Shown: in pieces, positions 1 to 8,941 of the stretch
Layout: each line of letters opens with the position of its first letter
How positions within the stretch are numbered: position 1 is the first letter of the stretch
From: Parasedimentitalea huanghaiensis
Lineage (GTDB): Bacteria > Pseudomonadota > Alphaproteobacteria > Rhodobacterales > Rhodobacteraceae
DNA length: 64,000 nt
NCBI RefSeq assembly: GCF_009753675.1
Contig: NZ_WQLV01000001.1
Location: 620,001-684,000 of the forward strand
Reading direction: 5' to 3'
Position numbers and translations under genes: made by a program
Notes under the pieces: generated by a model
Seen by the model: the letters and a program-made list of their open reading frames with translations, nothing else
What the model was told of the DNA's origin: nothing
The model's database searches: none

Positions 1-1064
1 GTGAAAGCGCTGATGACATCGGTGCCACACCTGCAGCCCCGGCGGCCCCAGCCGCAGCCGCTGCGCCAGCAGAGCCGGGGCCTGTACCGGCGTCCTCTCC
101 TGCGCCAGCAGCCCCCGCCCCGGCGGCACCGGCAGCCGCAGATGGCACCCGGATCTTTGCATCGCCCCTTGCCCGCCGTATCGCGGCCAACAAAGGTCTG
201 GATCTGGCAACGCTGTCCGGATCTGGTCCCCGTGGTCGTATCGTCAAGGCAGACGTTGAAAATGCCGTGGTGGCACCTAAGCCTGCCGCCGCTGCGCCAG
301 TGGCCACGCCTGCTGCTGCCGCAGCACCGACCGGTCCATCGGCAGATATGGTTGCCAAGATGTACGCGGATCGCGACTACGACGAGGTCAGCCTTGACGG
401 AATGCGCAAAACCATTGCCGCACGTCTGTCCGAGGCCAAACAGACCATCCCACACTTCTACCTGCGCCGTGACATCCAGCTGGATGCACTGCTCAAGTTC
501 CGCGCTCAGCTGAACACACAGCTTGCGGGACGCGGTGTGAAACTCTCGGTCAACGATTTCATCATCAAGGCCGTCGCCATCGCCCTGCAACAGGTCCCCG
601 AGGCCAACGCAGTCTGGGCTGGTGATCGTGTGTTGCAGATGAAAGCGTCAGATGTAGCTGTAGCTGTGGCAATCGAGGGCGGCTTGTTCACCCCGGTTCT
701 GCAAGACGCAGACAGCAAGTCGCTGTCATCCTTGTCGACCCAGATGAAGGACATGGCCTCGCGTGCGCGCGACCGCAAACTGGCCCCCCATGAATATCAG
801 GGCGGATCCTTTGCGATCTCCAACCTGGGCATGTTTGGCATCGACAATTTCGACGCCATCGTGAACCCACCCCACGCCGGTATCCTGGCCGTGGGTGCGG
901 GCAAGAAGCAGCCCGTGGTTGGTGAAGATGGCGAGCTGAAAGTGGCGACCGTGATGTCGGTCACCATGTCGGTTGACCACCGCGTCATCGACGGAGCCCT
1001 AGGCGCCAACCTGCTGAACGCCATCGTCGACAATCTGGAAAACCCGATTGCCATGCTGGCCTAA
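1..1064 (+). CDS. pdhC: Pyruvate dehydrogenase E2 (dihydrolipoamide acetyltransferase), 3' part
   Basis: The gene is cut by the window start; the reading frame begins at base 3 and 353 residues are visible. E2 moves the acetyl group from lipoyl-lysine to CoA in the pyruvate dehydrogenase complex. The visible part starts with an Ala/Pro-rich linker, then a peripheral subunit-binding domain (about residues 50-85, with SPLARRIA and SGSGPRGRI), a second Ala/Pro linker, and the catalytic acyltransferase domain. The catalytic motif DHRVIDG lies close to the C-terminus, with His about residue 326 and Asp about 330 of the visible part. The lipoyl domain is outside the window. The binding domain plus the short linker fit E2 of pyruvate dehydrogenase best, but a 2-oxoglutarate dehydrogenase E2 is not formally excluded. 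The last 75 bases are repeated about 1.1 kb downstream. Confidence 0.9.
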   Translation, partial: ESADDIGATPAAPAAPAAAAAPAEPGPVPASSPAPAAPAPAAPAAADGTRIFASPLARRIAANKGLDLATLSGSGPRGRIVKADVENAVVAPKPAAAAPVATPAAAAAPTGPSADMVAKMYADRDYDEVSLDGMRKTIAARLSEAKQTIPHFYLRRDIQLDALLKFRAQLNTQLAGRGVKLSVNDFIIKAVAIALQQVPEANAVWAGDRVLQMKASDVAVAVAIEGGLFTPVLQDADSKSLSSLSTQMKDMASRARDRKLAPHEYQGGSFAISNLGMFGIDNFDAIVNPPHAGILAVGAGKKQPVVGEDGELKVATVMSVTMSVDHRVIDGALGANLLNAIVDNLENPIAMLA

Positions 1065-1086
1065 GGGTCGCTGGATAGGAATTGAT

Positions 1087-1117
1087 AAAGCCCCGGTCGT
1101 AATGGCCGGGGCTTTTT
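1087..1117 (+). terminator. Rho-independent terminator of the E2 gene
   Basis: A perfect 10-base stem (AAAGCCCCGG at 1087-1096 pairing with 1106-1115) with a 9-base loop is followed by a T run. It lies 23 bases after the E2 stop codon. Confidence 0.9.
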
Positions 1118-1240
1118 GTTTTAATAGCGCAGATGTGGATAAAATTTCTCACTTTGAGACCGATCTACCTTGAGCTAAGAATTCAAGGAAACGGATAAAA
1201 AGCTCTTGAGTATCACAACCACAAATTTTTTCTTTCTTAA

Positions 1241-1840
1241 ATGGACTTTCAAACAATGGTTTCTGGTACCATTTCACCTCTTTTGAATCGTAGCTCTAAT
1301 GCATGGCGCACCATACTCGCCGCACCTGCTGTACTTATGCTTATGGCCAGTCAGCCAAACGCTCAGACGGCAGTTTGCTCGAACTCTGAAACACTTGATC
1401 CTGGCTTCATTTCCCTCATTTCTGATCAATTCGACACCGATCGCGATGTCCTGTTGAACCCTGATGCCTCGTCATCAAAAGAAGCTTGGCCGGGATCTGA
1501 CCTACAGGTGTATGTTGCCAGCGGTGACTATGGCTCGGTACTTCGATGTGTTGAATACCTTGGTGTGGACCCCGCTCGCGTTGACCAAGAAGTCCAAGGA
1601 TTGAGAGAGAAACTTGGTCCAAGCTCAGAGGTCCGGCTTTCAGCAGATCAAGAAGGCGTAACAACAGATGTTGGCGCCTTGTTTGTCTTGGCTGAGAAAG
1701 ACGTTTTTATTCGCGTCTCAAAAGAAGAAAGCCTGATGTCTGCCGCAGCTGCGGTATTCGCCGCCTTGAATCTTAACGAACAATCGTGCTGGCTCAACCA
1801 AGAGTGTTTGAAAGCGGTTGAGGCTTATTGGGCAAAATGA
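1241..1840 (+). CDS. Secreted protein of unknown function
   Basis: This is a 199-residue protein I do not recognise. A hydrophobic stretch at about residues 25-37 after basic residues, followed by a likely cleavage region near residues 40-43 (PNAQ-T), suggests a Sec signal peptide. The mature part has four cysteines (about residues 46, 107, 183 and 189), compatible with disulphides in the periplasm. No catalytic motif is visible. The start is uncertain because no clear ribosome binding site precedes the ATG at 1241; an ATG at 1259 is an alternative. The gene stands alone between the E2 terminator and a gap full of gene remnants, so it may be a relatively recent arrival. Confidence 0.6.
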   Translation: MDFQTMVSGTISPLLNRSSNAWRTILAAPAVLMLMASQPNAQTAVCSNSETLDPGFISLISDQFDTDRDVLLNPDASSSKEAWPGSDLQVYVASGDYGSVLRCVEYLGVDPARVDQEVQGLREKLGPSSEVRLSADQEGVTTDVGALFVLAEKDVFIRVSKEESLMSAAAAVFAALNLNEQSCWLNQECLKAVEAYWAK

Positions 1841-1924
1841 ACCATTTCTGGTTATCCAATCATTTAATCTTGCGTGTCCCCACCGTGAGCCGCATGAAAA
1901 CCTGAGGCCCACCCAAGGTGTAAC

Positions 1925-1953
1925 AAAAAAGGGAGCGCAGCCGCCCCTTTCTT
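1925..1953 (-). terminator. Terminator-like hairpin, probably left over from the cysteine synthase remnant
   Basis: A GC-rich stem with a single bulged A (around 1930-1948) is flanked by six T on the minus-strand 3' side, the form expected for a minus-strand terminator. It lies about 50 bases downstream of the end of the antisense cysK remnant. On the plus strand it also carries a T-rich tail and could end the gene at 1241-1840. Confidence 0.7.
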
Positions 1954-1999
1954 CTTTGCCAAGAAACTCAATTGCGCGGCCTCTGCCGCCAACGCGACG

Positions 2000-2159
2000 C
2001 TAGCAGCAACACGCAGATCTGTACTTAAACCCAGGTGTCGAATACGACAGGGTCAGTTCCTCGTCGTCCCTCTCAGCCCCGATGCCATCGAACAGCGGGG
2101 GTGGACAGGTAACGTTCGCCGGTGTCTGGCAGCATGGCCAGGAAGACCGAGCCCTTGTC
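2000..2159 (-). pseudogene. Cysteine synthase 3' remnant, frameshifted
   Basis: Read on the minus strand, 2159-2097 encodes the cysteine synthase-like tail KGSVFLAMLPDTGERYLSTP. After a one-base frameshift near 2096, 2095-2003 continues with LFDGIGAERDDEEL and a conserved-looking STPG segment before a stop. Together they resemble the last 50 or so residues of O-acetylserine sulfhydrylases. No upstream part of the enzyme is present: the similarity stops at about 2159, where a copied E2 3' end begins on the other strand. The serine acetyltransferase gene that makes the substrate of this enzyme lies 1.6 kb away on the same strand, so a former cysE-cysK neighbourhood is plausible. The assignment rests on recalled family C-termini, not on an alignment. 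Confidence 0.6.
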
Positions 2160-2240
2160 ATCAATCTGCTGAACGCCATCGTCAACAATCTGGAAAAACC
2201 GATTGCCATACTGGCTTAAGACAGGCTGGGTAGAATGACC
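2145..2240 (+). pseudogene. Duplicate copy of the E2 gene 3' end
   Basis: Bases 2145-2219 align without gaps to bases 990-1064 of the E2 gene, with 65 of 75 positions the same by my count, and end at the same stop codon. The encoded tail reads NLLNAIVNNLEKPIAILA against NLLNAIVDNLENPIAMLA. Weak similarity runs about 20 bases past the stop. The first 12-15 bases of the match overlap the antisense cysK remnant and may be chance; the match is solid from about 2163. This is a gene scrap, not a functional gene. Confidence 0.8.
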
Positions 2241-2378
2241 GAGCCCTCGGGTGCCGTCCCGGGGACCTTCAGCGCGGCGGTAACGGAGGCACTGCGCTAC
2301 AAAGTCCAACGGCATTTTTGTCTCAGACAGGTTGAACCATCCCCGCTTCCTGCCTACTTAAGCTGTAAAGAGGCGCAT

Positions 2379-3635
2379 ATGAAAATTCTATTGATTGCAA
2401 TTGGTTCGCGCGGAGATGTACAGCCGTTTGTCGTGCTGGGGAACCGTCTGAAAGCTGAAGGACATGACGTCCACATTGCAGCAGCCGAAGGATTTTCGGC
2501 TATGATCTCAGAGGCAGGACTGGCGCACCATCCCTTGCCAATGGACCTTCAGGATCTGATGCAGTCTCCCGAAATCAAGTCTGCGCTCACCTCGTTCTCC
2601 GGCAAGATCAAGGCCTACCGTTGGACAAGCGAGATTATGAACCAACAGCTGAGCGCGATGTGGCAGATCGGCATGGATGTCGCGCCCGGACTGATTTTGT
2701 ACCACTTCAAGGGTGCACTGGCACCCTATCTAGCACGGAAACTCGGCATTCCTGCTTGGCCCATCATGCTGCAGCCGGGTTTCACTGCAACACGCCAGTA
2801 TCCGCAATTCCTTGTGGCGTCGCGCTCTCTTGGCCGGGTTGGCAATTTGGCCAGCCACAAAGCCATTGGTGCGCTGATCAAGGTCGGGACCAATTTGATG
2901 ATTAAGCGTTGGATCAAGGCGAGCGGGACAGATATTGGCCCCATGATGGATGTTCAGGCAGGTTATGCCCCTGATGGCTTGGTGACACGCCCCCATGCCT
3001 ATTCGCCCCACATAACGCCCCTTGCCCCGGATATGTCGGAGGCTGAAAAGCAGGTCGGTTACATATTTGCCAAACCAGAGGAGTTTACGCCGCCGCCTGC
3101 GCTGCAGTCTTTTCTGACAGAGGGTCCCAAACCAATTTATGTTGGATTTGGTTCGATGCCGGGCATTGATCATCAACGCATCAACACCGCACTCCTTGGG
3201 GCGCTTGAACAGACCGGCATTCGGGCTGTTGTCGCAACTGGCTGGGGTGGGTTTGCTGATTTATCTCCTGGACCAAATATTCATGTTCTTGAGGCGGTTC
3301 CACATACCTGGCTCTTTCCGCGTGTCGCTGCGGTGGTACATCACGGTGGATCCGGGACAACCCACGAAGGTCTCCGTTGGGGACGACCAAGCGTTGTCTG
3401 CCCACTTTTTGCCGACCAGCCCTTCTTTGGCCAACGTGTTGCCGATTTGGGCGTTGGCCCAGCCCCCATTGCCCAAAAACGCCTGACAGCAGACAAGCTT
3501 GCCTCCGCATTGGAGGCCGTCCTGAGCCCCGAGATGACTGCCAAGGCTGAAACGCTAGGCGCTTCGATGAAACACGAGGATGGCGCAGGCAAGATGGCGG
3601 AACTGATCGCTCAGATTGACGAGGTACCGTCCTAG
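2379..3635 (+). CDS. Family 1 glycosyltransferase (UGT/MGT-like)
   Basis: The protein of 418 residues resembles GT-B fold glycosyltransferases of family 1, which move a sugar from a nucleotide donor to a lipid, sterol or other small acceptor. The N-terminal Rossmann half opens with the family start SRGDVQPFVVLG (about residues 9-20). The C-terminal half carries the donor-binding signature HHGGSGTTHEGL (about residues 321-332) followed by PLFADQPFFGQRV. The ATG at 2379 was chosen because AAAGAGG lies just upstream and the family N-terminus starts there; the frame is open further upstream but that stretch looks non-coding. It is a single gene with no biosynthetic partners nearby, so donor and acceptor are unknown. 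Sterol/glycolipid glucosylation and macrolide-type inactivation are both possible. Confidence 0.8.
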   Translation: MKILLIAIGSRGDVQPFVVLGNRLKAEGHDVHIAAAEGFSAMISEAGLAHHPLPMDLQDLMQSPEIKSALTSFSGKIKAYRWTSEIMNQQLSAMWQIGMDVAPGLILYHFKGALAPYLARKLGIPAWPIMLQPGFTATRQYPQFLVASRSLGRVGNLASHKAIGALIKVGTNLMIKRWIKASGTDIGPMMDVQAGYAPDGLVTRPHAYSPHITPLAPDMSEAEKQVGYIFAKPEEFTPPPALQSFLTEGPKPIYVGFGSMPGIDHQRINTALLGALEQTGIRAVVATGWGGFADLSPGPNIHVLEAVPHTWLFPRVAAVVHHGGSGTTHEGLRWGRPSVVCPLFADQPFFGQRVADLGVGPAPIAQKRLTADKLASALEAVLSPEMTAKAETLGASMKHEDGAGKMAELIAQIDEVPS

Positions 3636-3707
3636 GCTTCTGTCACAGCAGTCGAAAACGCACCTGGTGAATTCACCCTGTCGGCGGCGGCCCTTTTGAT
3701 TTTATAC

Positions 3708-3750
3708 TGCGACAAAAACAAACACCTACCGAGAAAACTCTCGATAGGTG
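3708..3750 (-). terminator. Terminator of cysE
   Basis: A 12-base stem with one mismatch (3723-3734 with 3739-3750, AAAC loop) is followed on the minus strand by a T-rich run. It lies about 30 bases past the cysE stop. Confidence 0.85.
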
Positions 3751-3778
3751 CCAAAGTCTAGTACGAATTGGCTAAGGT

Positions 3779-4594
3779 CTATTTACCGCTACCGCAGGGA
3801 ACCACCTGATCCATATTGACGGCAGGTTGATCGCAGCCTGCCTCACCAACGATCTTGGCCGGAACCCCAGCTACAGTTGTGCACTCTGGGACTTCGTTCA
3901 GCACCACGGAACCGGCAGCAATACGACTGCATCGACCAACTTTGATGTTGCCCAACACCTTGGCACCGGCCCCGATCAACACGCCATCGGCGATCTTGGG
4001 GTGACGGTCTTCTTCTTCTTTGCCGGTCCCGCCCAGTGTCACGGAATGCAGCATCGACACGTTATTGCCAACCACTGCGGTCTCGCCGATCACAATGGAA
4101 TGGGCATGGTCGATCATGATCCCCTGCCCGACTTTGGCACCAGGATGGATATCGATGCCAAAAATTTCCGAGGTTCGCATCTGGAAGAAATAGGCCAGAT
4201 CCTCTTGCCCTTCCGTCCATAGGAAATGACTAACCCGGTAGGCCTGAACTGCCTGATATCCTTTGAAATACAGCACCGGCTGCAACAGACGATGACAGGC
4301 CGGATCACGATCATAGATCGCCATCAAATCCGCACGAGCGGATTCGACGATACTGGGAGACTTTGCAAAAGCATCATCAACAATCTCACGCAGCACCATC
4401 ATCGACATCTCGTTTGAGCTCAACTTGGCGGCAATGCGATACGACAAGGCTTTTTCAAGCGACGTGTGGTGTAGAATGCAGGCATGGATCAATCCGCCCA
4501 TCAAGGGCTGCGTGGCAACCGCTTCCTGAGCTTCGGCAGTGATCTGATCCCAAACCGGGTCAATCGATGTAACGGCGTGCTGTGTTTCAACCAT
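3779..4594 (-). CDS. cysE: Serine O-acetyltransferase
   Basis: This enzyme acetylates L-serine with acetyl-CoA to give O-acetylserine, the carbon skeleton for cysteine. The 271-residue protein has the helical N-terminal domain and a C-terminal left-handed beta-helix built of hexapeptide repeats (about residues 145-235). The catalytic pair of the family is visible: Asp148 in GIDIHPGAKVG and His163 in IDHAHS, followed by the VTLGGTG turn. The ATG at 4594 was chosen because AGGA precedes it and the upstream extension does not resemble the family. The gene stands alone on the minus strand and ends in its own terminator. A decayed cysteine synthase fragment lies 1.6 kb downstream. Confidence 0.93.
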   Translation of the reverse strand: MVETQHAVTSIDPVWDQITAEAQEAVATQPLMGGLIHACILHHTSLEKALSYRIAAKLSSNEMSMMVLREIVDDAFAKSPSIVESARADLMAIYDRDPACHRLLQPVLYFKGYQAVQAYRVSHFLWTEGQEDLAYFFQMRTSEIFGIDIHPGAKVGQGIMIDHAHSIVIGETAVVGNNVSMLHSVTLGGTGKEEEDRHPKIADGVLIGAGAKVLGNIKVGRCSRIAAGSVVLNEVPECTTVAGVPAKIVGEAGCDQPAVNMDQVVPCGSGK

Positions 4595-4730
4595 GGCTAT
4601 ACGTCCTATGCTGCTCTTAACAGTGGCATCTAAGATGCCTTTTGCCAAATGCAAAGTCTTGATGGCTCATATTCTCGTGTGGAATGAATCAGCAGCGGGT
4701 CTGCCATAACAAGATAGCAATGCCTCAAAC

Positions 4731-5015
4731 CTACGGGTCATAGCGCGTCATCAACCGGTGCAGTACCAAAGCAAAGCACTGGCAGTATTCGATGTTATCA
4801 AAGCTGGGCTCATCCGCCAGCTTGTAATACCTAGCCGCCGACATCAGTGACCCATTGCCATAAGAAGAGTGTAATCGTCCACTCAAACGCACATACTCCT
4901 CGGCCTGATCTGCCTGCACAAAAATATGCTGACAAAGCCCCTCACGCGCTTCCTTACCAACCAATAGCAGCGCCCGTGCCACCGAGGTCACATCCCCATG
5001 CAGCACCGGCCGCAT
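4731..5015 (-). CDS. Small protein appended to the GTA cluster
   Basis: This 94-residue protein follows the last recognised GTA gene, and its ATG overlaps the stop of that gene by one base (TGATG). I do not recognise a family with certainty. It has no signal peptide or membrane segment and contains several Cys and Tyr residues near the C-terminus. Coupling to the host-specificity gene suggests co-translation with the GTA tail proteins, so a role in particle assembly or release is possible, but it could be a host gene carried along downstream of the cluster. A GTG three bases upstream is an alternative start. Confidence 0.7.
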   Translation of the reverse strand: MRPVLHGDVTSVARALLLVGKEAREGLCQHIFVQADQAEEYVRLSGRLHSSYGNGSLMSAARYYKLADEPSFDNIEYCQCFALVLHRLMTRYDP

Positions 5016-8000
5016 CACCCTAAAATCACCATTGCTGGCAATCCCGCGCCATATCTGGAAGAGATTTGTGTCACTTCCACCCTGTCTCCGGCAATCACAC
5101 CATCCGCAACCTGCGCACCGGGGCTATAACTCCAACTTGGGGTGTTCACGCTATACTCCCCCACCAAGGTCTCGCCGCGCAGGACCTGAACGCGATACAG
5201 TTCTGTCTCTTCACCCAAGGGCACCTCGGGCAGATCCCAGCTGTCGCCATCAATCCGGGTACGGCGGATCCAAATGAACACCACATCCTCGCCCAGCGCA
5301 CCGACTTGTTCTAGATGGACCGGGCTGTAGGGGCGCAAGCCATTGCCATCAAAAGCCTCAGTCCTGTGGACATAAGAGGGATCATCATAGCCACGTCGAG
5401 CCGACCCAATGCGGTAATGCCGCGAAATCCGCCGCTGGGCCGGGGTCAGCCCTATCTGTGCAGGTGTTCCATCCAACCGTACAATCCAGGATCCCACGGG
5501 CCAGGTTGCGGGCATCAGCGCGTCACTCCCCAATTGCCCGCGCAAACGTCGCCGCAGCAGATAACTATCCGGACCGATCAGCTCCGCCTCCTGAAACTGT
5601 AAAAGCTCCCAGTTGCCGCTGGTACCGTCACCGATGGCCAGCAGATTGGCCCCATTCAACACCGCATCAGCCTCTCGGCTCTGCAAACTACCCGAAATCA
5701 AGCTCACATGCAGATCACCGCCTTGGTCCCAACGCCCGGTTGGAGCCGCCGCTAACGGGGATTTGGTGATACCAATAGTTGTCCCGGCAGCAATGATTTG
5801 ATCCAGCACATAGTTATCATCGCTGTTTGAATCATACACGGCCACTGTCCCTGGCCAGGGTTGTGCGGTCACCGCAAGAAGTGGCGCATGTGGGATTTCA
5901 TCGCCGTGCATCAGGGGAAGATCTAAAAATAGCGGCAACACCGGTACTGGGGCCGCAAAGGCCGTTAGCCCCGGCAGGTCTTCGGCCATCTCGGAAGGCG
6001 TATAAACCTCGGGTTCGATGCGCGCAGCTTCGGCCAGTTGCAATTCCGTCTGTTCCAGCTGATCTATCCGGTAAAGGGTTTTGGTACCATTGCTGTCTGG
6101 CAGCCGCACCACATCACCTGCGCCCAGCGCCATGGCAGATGGTGGCAGAGCAAAGCGGATAGTGTCCCGCGCCACCCGGGCCTCTGTCAGCCAACGTTCC
6201 ACCACCTGACGACCCTCACCACGGGTCAGGGCCAGCGGCAGATCGTTTTGGCTCACGGCGTGGGTGGCCTGATCCGGAAGCACTGCTTCTTCCCCCACCA
6301 CATCATGATCGCCGCCAGACAGCACAAACCGTAATCTGACCCGGCCTGCCAGTTCAGCCTCACTTTCGCGGATCTGCTCTGTACTCCCGTCTACTGCGTG
6401 ACTGATCGCCAACAGATCCGGATCCAGATCCACCGCCCCTAGCCCATTGCGCATCTGGAACGTCAGCACCCCATTGCGTTCAATCGCATCAAAGCCAAAG
6501 CGCAACATCAAGGGTTGCAGTGCCGCCCGTGCTTCGCCGACATCCGCGACAACATACCCGCGAACCACTCCGTGCAGCTGCGAGACGTCATAGCTGCCGG
6601 CCTCCAGCCCAGCGCGCTGACAGATCTCACCCACAACCGAGTCCAATGTGCGTTGCCCCACCCGGCCGTTCAACCAATGCCCTCTCGGGTGATTGTCGCC
6701 GTCGCTCCAAATATCCAGCGCATTGGGAAACACCGGAAAAGGACGGGCATCCCAGGCCCAGACATAAGCATTGGCCATATCCAGCATCGGCGCCCCGTAG
6801 ACCTCGGATATTGGATTATTCTCCACCTGTCCCCAGTGTCCCAGCACAGCGCGCAGATATTGGGTTTGGATCAGATCATCCCGCAATCCGTTTGAGAATT
6901 TTGGCAGTTGAGATTCCGAACTTTTGGGATCTAGAAATTTGTTGGGTTGATTGGTTCCCTTATCTAGGGCGGCACATCCCAGTTCGGTGAACCAAATGGG
7001 CTTACTCTGTGGCTCCCATGCAGTGGCCAAGGCCTGTCGCACACCACCAATGCGCTCATGATGGTCGTTGTGCCACCATCCAACTAAATCCTTGTAGCGC
7101 CAGATCCAATGTTCACTGTGAGCTGTATCCTTGATCTCTGTGCGGATCTGTGCCGCCTCGGCTTCGGGTGAGTGATAATACCAGTCAAAGCCTTCGCCAC
7201 CTTCGACATTGGCCTCCAGATAGGCAGGATCATAGATACTGGTCACCCCAGCCTGTGTATCCAGATGATCCTCTCCTTCGCGCCAATCCGACAACGGCAT
7301 GTAGTTGTCGATACCGATGAAATCGATATTGTCATCCGCCCATAGGGGATCCAGATGAAACAGGTGATCGCCTTCAGGGCTGTCATAGCCAAAATACTCG
7401 GACCAATCAGCGGCATAGCTGATCTTGGTCTCTGCCCCCAACAGGATCCGGGCCTCAGCCGCCAACTGCCGCAATGCCTCCACCGCAGCAAAACCAGCGG
7501 CCCCACGGATCTGGGTCAACCCGCGCATCTCGGAACCAATACAAAAAGCCTCAACCCCACCAGCCGCGGCACAGAGCGCTGCATAATGCAGGATGAACCG
7601 CGACAACGACCATTCCTCCGGGCCACTATAGGTTACAGTACCGTCCCCAATTGCAAAATCCGCCGCAGTCACCGTACCAACAAAGGCTGCTACCTCTGCA
7701 TCCGCTACCGCGGTCTGATCTGGTGTCCCTTCCCGCCCCGGAGCCACAGACAATGTGATCCGCCCCCGCCAGGGCAGATGTGGTTGATCCATGGCCCCGC
7801 TCCAGGGATCCGGCAGACCATTGCCCTGCTGCTGGTCCATCAGGATAAACGGATAGAACATCACCCGGCGTCCCTGATCCCGCATATGTCGGATCGCCTC
7901 AACCACCGAGGCATCCGCTGGGGTGCCACCATAAATTGGGCGGTCATCCTCTTGGGTGATGCCCTGAGCCGTGGAGCGGCTTACCCCGGATACAGTCCAG

Positions 8001-8941
8001 GGCATATTGCCCCCATCCGACAGCGCCTGCTCGACTTTGGGACGCAGGCTACAATGCCCACATCTCAGATCGCTGCCAAACCAACTCACAACCAACGAAG
8101 CCGCGTCACAGCTTGGCAGTTCCTCTTCCAGCGCCCGCATTGAGGTCAGGAAATCCGTTTGCCCCGAGGGCGCATGGCTATTGGCTGGTTGCGCCTGCCC
8201 TGGCCCGTGGTCGTAATGAACCGCTGTGGTGGCCAGGGTGTATTCACCCGTTCCCGGCATCAACGCCACTCCGCGCACCAGCTGACCGAGATCCTTTTCA
8301 TAGGTCACACTATCCGGTTGCTCTGCCCGGATTACTTCGAATGAAAATTGCGGCACCCGGTTGCCAAAAGGCTCCAGTGCAAGATCTTCGATCACCACAT
8401 AGGCGGTGCCGCGATAGGCAGGCACCTGATCTGCACCTTCAATTGCTGCAATAACCGGATCAGGGTCCTGATCCTGAGTGCCGGGGTACAAACGCAGGTT
8501 CAGATCTGCAATTAACACTTCCTCACCATCTGCCCAAACACGGGACACACTGGCCACTTCGCCTTCACACAGCGCAATCGCCAGCGAGACTGAATAGCTA
8601 TAGCGGGTCACGGTGGGCTGGCTAGGCGCACCTTTACCACCGCCACCGCTGATGGTTTTACTTTCCTGAAACTGCGAGGCCCAGATCACCTGCCCGCCAA
8701 TCCGCATCCGGCCATAGATCTGCGGAATCGGCGCGCCTTCGCTGGCATGGGTCAGGCGAAACCGGTCTACCTTGCCGGTTTCCACCGGATCCGACCCTGC
8801 GCCCAGCAACCGCGCATCAATCACCCGGCCCAATGTCGCACCAACAGCACGCCCCACAACAACGGATGAAAGCCCGGCCACCGTGCCCCCAACAGATCCC
8901 CCAAGTGCAGCCCCCGCTGCCGACAATAGAATGGTTGCCAT
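5015..8941 (-). CDS. GTA host-specificity / tail tip protein (gp15)
   Basis: This very large protein (1308 residues) corresponds to the last structural gene of the Rhodobacter-type GTA, forming the megatron-like tip of the tail that contacts the recipient cell. Its N-terminus is glycine/alanine rich and hydrophobic (about residues 3-35). The middle (roughly residues 430-760) matches the GTA TIM-barrel-like region, with features such as KISYAADWSEYFGY and IWFTELGCAALDKG. The C-terminal part is a beta-rich phage tail domain. Its ATG overlaps the stop of the upstream peptidase gene by one base. The length and position are as expected for this family, and no frame break is seen. Confidence 0.92.
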   Translation of the reverse strand: MATILLSAAGAALGGSVGGTVAGLSSVVVGRAVGATLGRVIDARLLGAGSDPVETGKVDRFRLTHASEGAPIPQIYGRMRIGGQVIWASQFQESKTISGGGGKGAPSQPTVTRYSYSVSLAIALCEGEVASVSRVWADGEEVLIADLNLRLYPGTQDQDPDPVIAAIEGADQVPAYRGTAYVVIEDLALEPFGNRVPQFSFEVIRAEQPDSVTYEKDLGQLVRGVALMPGTGEYTLATTAVHYDHGPGQAQPANSHAPSGQTDFLTSMRALEEELPSCDAASLVVSWFGSDLRCGHCSLRPKVEQALSDGGNMPWTVSGVSRSTAQGITQEDDRPIYGGTPADASVVEAIRHMRDQGRRVMFYPFILMDQQQGNGLPDPWSGAMDQPHLPWRGRITLSVAPGREGTPDQTAVADAEVAAFVGTVTAADFAIGDGTVTYSGPEEWSLSRFILHYAALCAAAGGVEAFCIGSEMRGLTQIRGAAGFAAVEALRQLAAEARILLGAETKISYAADWSEYFGYDSPEGDHLFHLDPLWADDNIDFIGIDNYMPLSDWREGEDHLDTQAGVTSIYDPAYLEANVEGGEGFDWYYHSPEAEAAQIRTEIKDTAHSEHWIWRYKDLVGWWHNDHHERIGGVRQALATAWEPQSKPIWFTELGCAALDKGTNQPNKFLDPKSSESQLPKFSNGLRDDLIQTQYLRAVLGHWGQVENNPISEVYGAPMLDMANAYVWAWDARPFPVFPNALDIWSDGDNHPRGHWLNGRVGQRTLDSVVGEICQRAGLEAGSYDVSQLHGVVRGYVVADVGEARAALQPLMLRFGFDAIERNGVLTFQMRNGLGAVDLDPDLLAISHAVDGSTEQIRESEAELAGRVRLRFVLSGGDHDVVGEEAVLPDQATHAVSQNDLPLALTRGEGRQVVERWLTEARVARDTIRFALPPSAMALGAGDVVRLPDSNGTKTLYRIDQLEQTELQLAEAARIEPEVYTPSEMAEDLPGLTAFAAPVPVLPLFLDLPLMHGDEIPHAPLLAVTAQPWPGTVAVYDSNSDDNYVLDQIIAAGTTIGITKSPLAAAPTGRWDQGGDLHVSLISGSLQSREADAVLNGANLLAIGDGTSGNWELLQFQEAELIGPDSYLLRRRLRGQLGSDALMPATWPVGSWIVRLDGTPAQIGLTPAQRRISRHYRIGSARRGYDDPSYVHRTEAFDGNGLRPYSPVHLEQVGALGEDVVFIWIRRTRIDGDSWDLPEVPLGEETELYRVQVLRGETLVGEYSVNTPSWSYSPGAQVADGVIAGDRVEVTQISSRYGAGLPAMVILG

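Noticed and set aside
7355-8143. Long plus-strand open frames across the GTA cluster
   Set aside because: All lie opposite intact GTA genes and read as low-complexity Pro/Arg/His-rich protein.
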